From NCBI GenBank assembly GCA_036374435.1, contig DASUTU010000101.1:1-13953 (forward strand): a DNA stretch of 13,953 nt, written 5' to 3'. Positions 1 through 6,506 of the stretch are shown here, one piece after another (positions within the stretch are counted from its first letter, which is position 1; the number at the start of each line of letters is the position of its first letter). Made by a program: the position numbers and the translations under genes. The notes under the pieces were generated by a model. It saw only the letters and a list, made by a program, of their open reading frames with translations, had not been told where the DNA came from and did no database searches. The stretch comes from CALGFI01 sp036374435 (GTDB lineage Bacteria; Actinomycetota; UBA4738; HRBIN12).

Positions 1-62
1 CCATCGCCGAGCAGGCGGTCGAGGACGGTCAGGGCGCCGGAGAGTACGGCCAGATGCACTAG
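1..62 (+). CDS. 3' end of an unidentified plus-strand gene
   Basis: An open frame enters from the left edge and reads IAEQAVEDGQGAGEYGQMH before a TAG stop at 60-62. Only about 19 residues are visible, so no family can be named. It is supported mainly by its setting: a strong stem-loop followed by a T-containing tract lies about 34 nt after the stop, as expected for the end of a transcription unit. It is the only plus-strand host gene in the window. It could still be a chance open frame. Confidence 0.45.
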   Translation, partial: IAEQAVEDGQGAGEYGQMH

Positions 63-95
63 AGGATGGGGATCGGCTGGCGCTGGCGCGCCTCG

Positions 96-130
96 AGCGA
101 GGGTCCGGGCGACCGGGCCCTCGCTGTTGT
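96..130 (+). terminator. Intrinsic terminator with GCGA tetraloop
   Basis: Positions 96-108 pair with 113-125 over 13 bp. All pairs are Watson-Crick except one G-T wobble (104-117). The 4-nt loop GCGA (109-112) fits the stable GNRA class. The stem is followed by TGTTGT, a modest T-rich tract. It lies just downstream of the stop codon at 60-62 and just before the insertion sequence, so it most likely ends the partial gene at the left edge. The weak T tract is usual in high-GC genomes. Confidence 0.7.
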
Positions 131-142
131 CTCTCGCGGGCT

Positions 143-158
143 GAAGGGCACACAAACC
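143..158 (+). repeat. Left terminal inverted repeat of the IS
   Basis: GAAGGGCACACAAACC is the exact reverse complement of 1299-1314. The match weakens inward, with GATC recurring a few bases inside both ends (162-165 and 1291-1294) if a 1-nt gap is allowed. The base outside (T142) would give the 5'-TG start typical of IS3-type elements. Confidence 0.85.
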
Positions 159-223
159 ACTGATCGTCGCCTCGACCAGTGCGCTCGTAGGATCGGCCTT
201 CCTTGTCCCGGGAGGTTGGATCC

Positions 224-1285
224 TTGTTCTTCGCTCTCGTGTATCTCCTGCTGCGCCGCGTGGTCCGGGTGATCGCCGGCTCTTCCAACGAACTGATGAC
301 CACCGAAGTCGAGGTGATGGTCCTTCGCCACCAACTAATCGTCCTCAGACGCCAGGTGGGCCGCCCTCGCCTTCGCCGCCTCGACCAGTTCCTCATGGCC
401 GCGTTGAGCAGGGCCCTCCTCGAGCACGGTGGTCCTCGTTTGTGGTCAGCCCCCAGACCCTCCTTCGCTGGCACCGGGAGCTGGTGCGGAGGAAGTGGAC
501 CTACCGTGGGACGTCAACGGGAGGAAGACCACCGGTCAGCGGCGAGATTCGAGAGCTCATCCTGCAGATGGGAAGGGAGAACTCCCGGTGGGGGTGCGTC
601 AGGATTCGAGGGGAGCTCGCCAAGCTCGGCATCAGGGTTTCGGCCACCAAGATCCGCACGCTCTTACGCGCGAACGGGCTCGGCCCGGCCCCCAGGCGAG
701 ACGGCTCCACCTGGAGCGAGTTCTTGCGGGCCCAGGCGAAGGCGATCCTGGCGCTGGACTTCTTCACCGTCGAAACGCTCACGCTGCGGACCTTGTACGT
801 GCTCTTTACCATCGAACTCCGGTCCCGCCGTGTGCACGTCCTGGGCGTCACCCGGAATCCGGACTCAGCGTGGGTGACCCAGCAGGCTAACGCCCTCCGA
901 CCCGAACACCTCGTCGAAGGGACCGGAGAACTTGGCGTCCCGGTCCCGGATCACGAACCGGACTCCTTCAAGGCGCTCCCCCACCGCCAGGTTCCGAGTG
1001 AAGATCCCGGTCCGGGCTCCGCGAGCGAACGCGTTCGCGGAACGATGGGTCCGGACAGTCCGGACCGAGTGCCTGGACTGGGTCTTGGTGATCGGCCGCC
1101 GCCACCTGGAGCGAGTGCTTCAGGTCTACGAAGCTCACTACAACGAGGCCAGACCACATCGAGGTCTCGCCCTGAAGACGCCGGGCCCGCGGCCGAATCC
1201 AGCTCCATGGCCGCCGGAGGGTGCACACGTTCGAACGCGCGACGTGCTGGGCGGGCTTATCCATGAGTACGAACTCGCTGCTTGA
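224..1285 (+). pseudogene. rve-type transposase, broken by frameshift and inversion
   Basis: This was a DDE transposase of the integrase-core (rve) fold. The probable start is TTG at 224, 8 nt after a GGGAGG ribosome site (210-215). The N-terminal part (LVYLLLRR, EVEVMVLRHQLIVLRRQ) runs in one frame to about 430. It then shifts by about one lost base into a second frame (VSPQTLLRWHRELVRRKW) that continues to about 888. The first catalytic Asp is in LDFFTVET and the Glu is in NAFAERW, which lies in a third frame after about 995 and ends HEYELAA. The block between them (889 to about 996) is inverted. Read on the minus strand it encodes RFVIRDRDAKF, the missing second catalytic Asp region, followed by PFDEVF. 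No complete transposase can be made. Confidence 0.9.
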
Positions 1286-1298
1286 GGTTAGATCGGGA

Positions 1299-1314
1299 GG
1301 TTTGTGTGCCCTTC
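1299..1314 (-). repeat. Right terminal inverted repeat of the IS
   Basis: GGTTTGTGTGCCCTTC is the perfect reverse complement of 143-158. It begins 13 nt after the transposase stop codon (1283-1285), the expected position for the right end of a one-gene element. The VOC gene fragment starts directly outside it. Confidence 0.85.
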
Positions 1315-1505
1315 GGGGCGCCGGGCGCGCGCGTCCGGGTAGCACGTCTTCGCCCAGTGCCAGTGCGAACCCCTGCGCATCTCGAACGATGATGACGCCG
1401 TCTTGATATCGATGGGCGGTGGATGGTCCGAAGCCGAAATGCCGTGCGAAGAACTCGATGGAGCACTGCTGATCGCCTCCGCGAGAGCCAGGTGTTTAGC
1501 TTCAC
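1315..1505 (-). pseudogene. Truncated VOC (glyoxalase-fold) protein
   Basis: The minus-strand reading from about 1475 to 1330 gives IEFFARHFGFG, YQDGVIIVRDAQGFALALG and similar. This is the first half of a small VOC-superfamily protein (glyoxalase/bleomycin-resistance/dioxygenase fold). The likely start is GTG at 1505 (VKLNTWLSR), 8 nt after a GAGGAGG ribosome site. That start is not in frame with the VOC body: a TAA lies in the body frame at about 1493, so an indel occurred near 1475-1488. The 3' half is replaced by the insertion sequence and is not found on its far side. The substrate cannot be inferred from this family. Confidence 0.7.
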
Positions 1506-1633
1506 GCTCGAATCCTCCTCGGACGTCCCCTCGGTCCTGAACCGCCAGCTCTCGTGACCGGCGAGGGGGCAGGCGGAACGGTCTGTTTGCCGAGGGCGTC
1601 TCGAAATCTGTGGCGGCTACGGTTGCCGCGAAC

Positions 1634-2719
1634 CTACAGTGGGACGCTGCAGGCGATCAACAGGTACTCGTAGGGGTCGACCGCTTGTCCGTTTCCCGGG
1701 TGCCACTCGAAGTGGTTGTGCGGGCCGGTCGATTGGCCAGTCGACCCGACATATCCAACGACGTCGCCGGCCTCGACCGGACCGAGGGTGCCGAGCCGGG
1801 ACAGGTGTGCGTTGTAGACGAAGCCCTGCTCGCCGTGGACGTAGACCCCGAGCCCCCCGAGCTTGCTGTGAGAGGCGGACGCAACGCCGTCGAACGGGGC
1901 GAGGATCGGCGTCCCGCTTGCGGCCATGATGTCGTCGCCTTGGTGGATGTGGGTCCCGCCGCCGGGCTCGTGACGCAGGTCGCCGAAGTTGTCGGCGATC
2001 GCGTGCGGACCTCCCATGGGGCACACGGCAAGGGGACCTCGGAGCTGCTCGATCTCCTCCCGGATCTGCTCGGCGTGCGCCCGAAGGCCGGCCAAGAGCC
2101 GCCGGGACTCCGCCATCTTGCGCTCCATCGTCCGCCGATCCCGCTCGAGACTCCGCCGGTGGAGCTCGATCACCTGGCGACCGCGCACGACCTCGGCCCG
2201 CGCCGTGGACAGACGCTCCTCGATCCGTTGCAGCTCGGCGACGAGCGCCGCTCCCCGCCGGTTCATCTCTGACAGGAGCGAGACCCTCGAGGCGGCGTCG
2301 GCCGCCGAGGTGGCGGTCAGCACATACATCACGTTGACGCCGCCAAGCATGTATGCGGTGCGGTTGCGCTCGTCCAGCTCGGCCTTGATCTCGGCGGCTC
2401 GGAGATCGAGTGCCTCGATCTCGCCTTCGAGCCTTGCGATGCGTCGCTCGGCCTCGACCATTCTGTTCTCGGTGCGCGAGATCCGCGTCGCGAGCCGGCT
2501 CACGCGACGCTGGAGAATCTTGAGCCGCTTCAGTCGGTCCTGCACCCTGCCTCGAACCTCGGCGAGATCCTTCTTGACCTCCTTCAGCTCATCAGGGGCA
2601 TGTGCCAGGCTCGAGATCGCCGGCCCGGGAAGCAGCGAGAGGACGACCGCGGCCATGAGCCCGGTCGCGATCCTCCAGGCGCGCGGAACGCCGATCTCGA
2701 TGCTGCGCGGGCTCGACAT
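1634..2719 (-). CDS. Secreted coiled-coil M23 (LytM-type) metallopeptidase
   Basis: A 361-residue murein-hydrolase-like protein, probably acting on peptidoglycan cross-links outside the membrane. A hydrophobic export segment lies at about residues 17-40 (IATGLMAAVVLSLL). It is followed by long charged coiled-coil stretches at about 42-120 and 150-228, then an M23 domain at about 240-355. The zinc site is complete: His259 and Asp263 in HIHQGDD, and His334 and His336 in GPHNHFEW. His305 in YNAHL matches the usual catalytic His. This is the layout of EnvC/NlpD-like or actinobacterial division-associated hydrolases, so it could be a real hydrolase or an amidase activator; the full zinc site favours hydrolase. 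The ATG at 2719 has no clear ribosome site; an internal ATG at residue 22 has GGAGG about 13 nt upstream but would cut the signal segment. Confidence 0.88.
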   Translation of the reverse strand: MSSPRSIEIGVPRAWRIATGLMAAVVLSLLPGPAISSLAHAPDELKEVKKDLAEVRGRVQDRLKRLKILQRRVSRLATRISRTENRMVEAERRIARLEGEIEALDLRAAEIKAELDERNRTAYMLGGVNVMYVLTATSAADAASRVSLLSEMNRRGAALVAELQRIEERLSTARAEVVRGRQVIELHRRSLERDRRTMERKMAESRRLLAGLRAHAEQIREEIEQLRGPLAVCPMGGPHAIADNFGDLRHEPGGGTHIHQGDDIMAASGTPILAPFDGVASASHSKLGGLGVYVHGEQGFVYNAHLSRLGTLGPVEAGDVVGYVGSTGQSTGPHNHFEWHPGNGQAVDPYEYLLIACSVPL

Positions 2720-3086
2720 CGTGGTCGTTCGACGCTACGCACCGGCCAAGATGATCGCCCCAGCTACGGCAGCGACGTACTTTCGCTCCATGCGGTACCC
2801 ATCGGCGACGGACAACAGCTGCTTAAGCCGGTCAACTTGGTCCTGATCCCGTCGCCCTCCTCGGCATCCTCGGCGGACTGGCCAGGATCGGCTGCGCGAT
2901 CGTCGTCCTGGGACGGCTCCTCGGCCGGCGCATCCCGATCCCACCAACCCGGCCTGGCGAGGGGGCTCGGCGTGGTGGGGGCCATGGTGGCGGTCCGGCT
3001 CCTCGAGCTCGTGCCGTTTGGTGGGGGACCCCTCGCCGTGTCCTCATGTTGTCCCCGGATGGGAGCGCGCACAACATGAGGACGGA
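2720..3086 (-). other. Gene-poor stretch with a possible decayed small ORF
   Basis: No convincing gene is seen between the M23 peptidase and vapC. On the minus strand one frame reads an acidic, Pro/Asp/Glu-rich segment (DRDAPAEEPSQDDD, about 2850-2950). A neighbouring frame ends VDRLKQLLSVADGY and then a short hydrophobic tail (YVAAVAGAIILAGA) with a TAG stop at 2735-2737, 15 nt before the peptidase start. Joining the two by one frameshift near 2850 would give a small protein with an acidic linker and a C-terminal membrane anchor. I cannot match it to a family. The segment also holds an inverted repeat at 3040-3083. Confidence 0.25.
3040..3083. repeat. 13-bp inverted repeat just downstream of vapC
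   Basis: GTCCTCATGTTGT (3040-3052) is the exact reverse complement of 3071-3083, with an 18-bp spacer. The right arm ends 3 nt beyond the vapC stop codon (3087-3089). As RNA it would form a stable hairpin, but no T-rich tract follows on either strand, so it does not look like a standard terminator. A dimeric regulator site, an mRNA 3' stabiliser or a remnant mobile-element end are all possible. Confidence 0.7.
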
Positions 3087-3488
3087 CTACGGGCCCGGCG
3101 CGATGACGTCGACGCCCTGGGTGGCAGCCGCCTCGGCGAGTCGCGCGTCGTAGACGCAGATGGCGCCCAGATCCGGCCCGAGCGAAAGAGCGGTCGCCAG
3201 ATGGATGGCGTCGAGCGTCCGAAGCGCCTGTGGTCCGACCCGAGACGCCCTCCGGCGCACCTCCTCGTCGACCTCGACCAGGACGATCCGGGCAATGACA
3301 CTGCTGGCCCGTCGGATCGCTCCGGCGCCGCTGCGACGGGCGACGCGCTCCACCTCGATCTCGCCGACCACGCTGGAGACGCGCTGAGGCCAGGCTCGGA
3401 GAGCATCGCGAAGCGCCCGTGATTCGGGCTCGGGCACGACATACTTCACCAGCGCCGATGAGTCGAGGTAGAGGAGTTCGCCGGCCAC
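3087..3488 (-). CDS. vapC: PIN-domain ribonuclease toxin, VapC type
   Basis: A 133-residue protein of normal VapC size that should act as a Mg-dependent endoribonuclease, held inactive by the upstream antitoxin. The PIN acidic cluster is complete: Asp9 in LYLDSSALVK, Glu43 or Glu45 in GEIEVE, Asp93 in LDAIHLATA and Asp114 in VYDARLAEAA. The start is GTG at 3488, 3 nt after the antitoxin TAG stop, so the pair is translationally linked. No separate promoter or good ribosome site is visible, as expected for coupled translation. The RNA target cannot be read from sequence. Confidence 0.9.
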   Translation of the reverse strand: MAGELLYLDSSALVKYVVPEPESRALRDALRAWPQRVSSVVGEIEVERVARRSGAGAIRRASSVIARIVLVEVDEEVRRRASRVGPQALRTLDAIHLATALSLGPDLGAICVYDARLAEAAATQGVDVIAPGP

Positions 3489-3491
3489 GCG

Positions 3492-3770
3492 CTACAGCCG
3501 GTCCTCGCGTAGCTCCTGGAGGGCCTCGGTCCCCTTCGTCGAGATCGAACCTCGAGGAGGAGGGAGATCGAGGAGGTCACCGTGGCTCGCCCTCGCCCGA
3601 CCGGACGACACCAGTCGCTGAAGCGCCGAGGTCGACTCGGACGGGGGAGCCAGGACTGCGACCGGCTTGCCCCGATCGGTCACCTCCAGCCGCTCGCCGT
3701 CTGCGACCCGGCGAAGGTACTTCGATAGGTTCTGGCGAAGCTCTCGAACTCCGACTCGGCTGTCAGCCAT
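3492..3770 (-). CDS. vapB: Phd/YefM-type antitoxin (VapB role)
   Basis: A 92-residue antitoxin. Residues 5-42 (VGVRELRQNLSKYLRRVADG, then EVTDRGKPVAVLAP) are the Phd/YefM DNA-binding fold, which normally represses its own operon as a complex with toxin. The C-terminal half, rich in Ser, Arg and Leu, is the likely toxin-binding arm. ATG at 3770 is chosen over the longer open frame from 3800 because the Phd domain begins right after it and a -10-like TACACT lies just upstream. There is no ribosome site, so translation is probably leaderless. It forms a two-gene operon with the PIN toxin. Confidence 0.9.
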   Translation of the reverse strand: MADSRVGVRELRQNLSKYLRRVADGERLEVTDRGKPVAVLAPPSESTSALQRLVSSGRARASHGDLLDLPPPRGSISTKGTEALQELREDRL

Positions 3771-3786
3771 GTGTACACACAGTGTA
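3770..3786 (-). promoter_or_regulatory. vapBC promoter with palindromic operator at the start codon
   Basis: On the minus strand TACACT (3786-3781) fits a -10 box and is followed after one base by the perfect 10-bp palindrome TGTGTACACA (3779-3770), whose last base is the A of the antitoxin ATG. A start site about 7 nt below the -10 would put transcription within about 4 nt of the ATG, giving an essentially leaderless message. No good -35 is seen. Self-binding of the antitoxin to the palindrome would block both transcription start and translation start. The placement is directly visible; the function is inferred from how Phd/VapB operons normally work. Confidence 0.55.
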
Positions 3787-3908
3787 GCACTTTCCGCCAA
3801 CCTTGTACCCGGCGGAGCCGACTTCAGGGGATCTCAGGCGCCCCGCGACAAAGAAGCCCAGGCGAGACGGCAGGTCGGCCTGAGTGCGTGACGATCGGGA
3901 AGCGGGAC

Positions 3909-5237
3909 TCAGGTGGCTCGGCGGGCAGAGTGGAGGCGGATGGTACCCGACACTCCCTTCAGCTCGACGTGACCGACGTCCGTGAACGTCACGGGGGTTC
4001 CCCTCGCCACGTCCACGACCTCCTGGCTCACCAGGACCTCGCCCGGTCCGGCGTACTCGGCGATCCTGGCGGCGATGTTCACCGTGCGGCCGAAGTAGTC
4101 CCCTTCCTGGAAGACGACCGGCCCAGCATGGACCCCCGCGTGAGTGGGAGGGAGGTCGTGCGACGCCACTCCCTCGACGATCTCGAGGGTCGCCACGACG
4201 GCCGAGGCCGGGTCCGGGAAGTAGAACATCGCGCCGTCTCCCAGCCACTTGACCGGCTGTCCCCCATGTTCGCGGGAGGACCGTCGGACCAGCGTGGCCA
4301 GCCTGGCCGCGAGGTCCGCCGCCGCCTCGTCGCCCTGCTCGTCGGTTAGCCGCGTGTACCCGCTGATATCGAGGAAGCACACTGCCGGCGAACGACGCAA
4401 CCGACGATGGAGGCCCGCTTTCTCCAGTGCGCTCTCCACGTCCTCGACGCCGCTCTTGGTCCACGCGTGCTCCTGCTGGCCGTGGTAGATGGCCAAGATG
4501 ACCTGCTCCATCAGAGGGGCCATAACCGAGCCGAGGTCGGCTTGCGCGTCCAACATCTGGTTCTCCGACATGCCCCCTCGGAGCAGCGGCTGTTCGACCT
4601 CGGTCTTCCACCAGTCGGTCTCCGCCTCGGCGATCCGGCGCAGGCTCTCCGCGTAGACCCGAAGCCACCGCTCGATCACGACGGGTCGGAACCCTTGGGA
4701 GAGCTGGAGCTCGATCACGGGCACGACCGACTGTTCGTCCTCGCGGACCAGATCGTCCGGCGCGGGCTCGGCGTAGCCGAACGCCTCACGGATCACCTTC
4801 AGGAGCGCGAGGGGAACGCCGGACCTCTCGCTGAGCTCCGAGAACGTCGTCGTGCTCATCCCCTCGAACCGATCGAAGGCAGACGCATCCAGGTAGGAGA
4901 ACGAGAGAGTTCCATTACGGACGGCGGCGGCCATCCCTTCGAGCGGCACGCCGGACTGCTCCAGGCTCCACACCCATCGTGCCCGGCGCACGTCACCGGT
5001 CGAGAACACGCCTCCCGTCCCGGGCGTCAGGATTCCAAGCTCGACCAGCCGATCGACATAGTCGAGCTCGACTCCCGCCTTCCTGGCCGCGTCGGAGCGC
5101 GAGTGTTCTCCCACGAAGAGCCGATCGTAGCCCGCCGGGGGAAGGGTCATCTGTTCTCGGAGTGAACGCGGTCTGCCCACGATCAGTCGCAGGTCATCCT
5201 GCTCTCTCGTGGTGCTACTCCTGCCGGCCGTCGTCAC
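3909..5237 (-). CDS. Soluble class III adenylate cyclase with MerR-like and Rv1264-like regulatory regions
   Basis: A 442-residue protein predicted to make cAMP. Residues about 45-110 (ARKAGVELDYVDRLVELGIL, then FSTGDVRRARWVWSLEQSGV) follow the MerR-type winged-helix pattern. Residues about 130-255 (SELSERSGVPLALLKVIREA, then LSQGFRPVVIERWLRVYAES) resemble the helical regulatory domain of the pH-sensing mycobacterial cyclase Rv1264. The catalytic domain (about 283-440) keeps metal ligands Asp290 (FLDISGY) and Asp334 (LGDG), adenine-selecting Lys330 and Asp380, and transition-state residues Asn387 and Arg391 in VNIAAR. The GTG at 5237 overlaps the upstream cyclase by 23 nt; ATG at 5150 is an alternative that would leave a 64-nt gap. 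No membrane segment is seen. Confidence 0.9.
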   Translation of the reverse strand: MTTAGRSSTTREQDDLRLIVGRPRSLREQMTLPPAGYDRLFVGEHSRSDAARKAGVELDYVDRLVELGILTPGTGGVFSTGDVRRARWVWSLEQSGVPLEGMAAAVRNGTLSFSYLDASAFDRFEGMSTTTFSELSERSGVPLALLKVIREAFGYAEPAPDDLVREDEQSVVPVIELQLSQGFRPVVIERWLRVYAESLRRIAEAETDWWKTEVEQPLLRGGMSENQMLDAQADLGSVMAPLMEQVILAIYHGQQEHAWTKSGVEDVESALEKAGLHRRLRRSPAVCFLDISGYTRLTDEQGDEAAADLAARLATLVRRSSREHGGQPVKWLGDGAMFYFPDPASAVVATLEIVEGVASHDLPPTHAGVHAGPVVFQEGDYFGRTVNIAARIAEYAGPGEVLVSQEVVDVARGTPVTFTDVGHVELKGVSGTIRLHSARRAT

Positions 5238-6471
5238 GCCGGCCGAGGAGGAGCCAGGTCCGCATGAGCCCTTTGCCTTTGATCTCGAGCGGCTCTCTCG
5301 GCTCGAACACGTACCGGTCGCCGAGCCGTTCGCGAACCTGCTCCGTCACCTGAACGGCGCCGGGGACCCCGTGGCTCTCCATCCGACTCGCGGTGTTCAC
5401 GGTGTCGCCCCAGAGGTCGTAGATGAACCTCCGTCTCCCAATCACGCCGGCGACCACCGGTCCGGTGTCGACCCCGATCCGAAGACGCAGGGCATGACCG
5501 CTTACCCGCCGACCGTCGATCCATCGCAGCATCGCGAGGGCCATCTCGGCCACGGCCTCGCAGTGATCGCGGCGCGGCGTGGGGAGGCCGCCCGCCACCA
5601 TGTAGGCGTCGCCGATCGTCTTGATCTTCTCGAGCCCGCGCTCCTCGGCCAGGAGATCGAACTCCGTGAACACCTCGTCGAGCAGCGCCACCACGTCTTC
5701 GGGGGGAAGATCGGTGGACATCGGCGTGAAGTCGACGACGTCCGCGAACAACACGGTCGCCTCCGGAAACCTGTCGGCGATGATCTGGCTGTGTTGCTTG
5801 AGGCGCCGCGCGATCGGGGCGGGCAGGACGTTCAGGAGCAGGCGCTCCGATCGCTCGTGCTCTCGCTCTCGCTCCCGGACGAAGTATTGGAGCAGCAGGT
5901 AGGCGACGAGCGACGGCCCGGCCAGGTTGGCGGCGAAGAACCCGACCCGTGCCCCGGTCGGCATCGACGCCGGCTCGAGGACGGGCTCGAGTGCCACGGA
6001 AGCACCCAGGAGGGCGAGGTAGGCGATGAACCACGGCACGGCACGCCGCGTTCCCGAGAACATGAGCGCGCCGAGCGCCGACGAGAGCGCCCACAGGGAC
6101 ACGCCACTCGAGGCGATGAACCCGCCGAGCGACCACTGGAGGGCGAACGGAAGCAGGAGCATCAGCGTGAGCTGGATCGTTCGGAACGGTGCGTAGCGTC
6201 TGGTGCGCGCGAACCACGAGAGCGAGCTCAGTGAGATCAGGAGGTAGCCGAGTGGAATCGCGGCGGGGAGGGGGAGGCCGAGCGCGAGGTACGTTCCGAT
6301 CCACAGCGGGGTCAGCACGCAGACGAGGCAGGTGGACAGGACCAGCGTGGAGCGGCGGAGCCGCTGGTCCTCGCTGTCCGTGTCGACCGCGCCGAGACTG
6401 GTCAGGCGCCGGAGCGGCGTGGGACGGGTTCGTTCCGTCCCCACCACCGCGTCCGCCGTCACGGTCGGCAT
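5215..6471 (-). CDS. Membrane-bound class III adenylate cyclase, six-helix type
   Basis: A 418-residue integral membrane cyclase. About six hydrophobic helices fill residues 41-197. A charged helix (REREREHERSERLLLNVLPA, about 200-220) then leads into the catalytic domain (about 236-412), the usual signalling-helix join of bacterial CyaA-like cyclases. Catalytic residues are complete: Asp244 in FADVVDFT, Lys284 and Asp288 in KIKTIGDAYM, Asp352 in YDLWGD (adenine selection), Asn359 and Arg363 in VNTASR. ATG at 6471 lies 35 nt after the SIS gene stop. GGAGG is about 14 nt upstream, longer than ideal. Close spacing suggests co-transcription with the amino-sugar genes, and the next cyclase overlaps its 3' end. 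What the membrane domain senses is unknown. Confidence 0.9.
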   Translation of the reverse strand: MPTVTADAVVGTERTRPTPLRRLTSLGAVDTDSEDQRLRRSTLVLSTCLVCVLTPLWIGTYLALGLPLPAAIPLGYLLISLSSLSWFARTRRYAPFRTIQLTLMLLLPFALQWSLGGFIASSGVSLWALSSALGALMFSGTRRAVPWFIAYLALLGASVALEPVLEPASMPTGARVGFFAANLAGPSLVAYLLLQYFVREREREHERSERLLLNVLPAPIARRLKQHSQIIADRFPEATVLFADVVDFTPMSTDLPPEDVVALLDEVFTEFDLLAEERGLEKIKTIGDAYMVAGGLPTPRRDHCEAVAEMALAMLRWIDGRRVSGHALRLRIGVDTGPVVAGVIGRRRFIYDLWGDTVNTASRMESHGVPGAVQVTEQVRERLGDRYVFEPREPLEIKGKGLMRTWLLLGRRDDGRQE

Positions 6472-6506
6472 CCTGCCAGCAACACCTCCGCGACGCGAGC
6501 CGGGCC

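Larger units (their letters stand above)
142..1315 (+). mobile_element. Degenerate IS3/IS481-like insertion sequence
   Basis: The element is bounded by perfect 16-bp terminal inverted repeats at 143-158 and 1299-1314 and encloses one rve-type transposase gene on the plus strand. If the ends are set one base outside the perfect repeats, GGGC lies directly on both sides (138-141 and 1316-1319). That is a possible 4-bp target duplication, a size usual for IS3-type elements, although GGGC is common in this DNA. The total length of about 1.17 kb suits a single-gene element. The right end lies inside a minus-strand VOC gene, which it truncates. The element is inactive because its transposase carries a frameshift and an internal inversion. 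Exact family assignment needs an ISfinder search. Confidence 0.85.

Noticed and set aside
932..1285. Stand-alone small gene starting at TTG 932
   Set aside because: Its first part lies in the inverted block and only the region from about 995 is meaningful; it is the 3' end of the broken transposase.
1610..2272. Plus-strand open frame antisense to the M23 peptidase
   Set aside because: The minus strand has the full zinc site and coiled coil; the plus frame is a compositional shadow.
6472..6506. Separate promoter or terminator between the SIS gene and the membrane cyclase
   Set aside because: Only 35 nt, with no hairpin and no convincing -10/-35 pair visible; continuous transcription is simpler.
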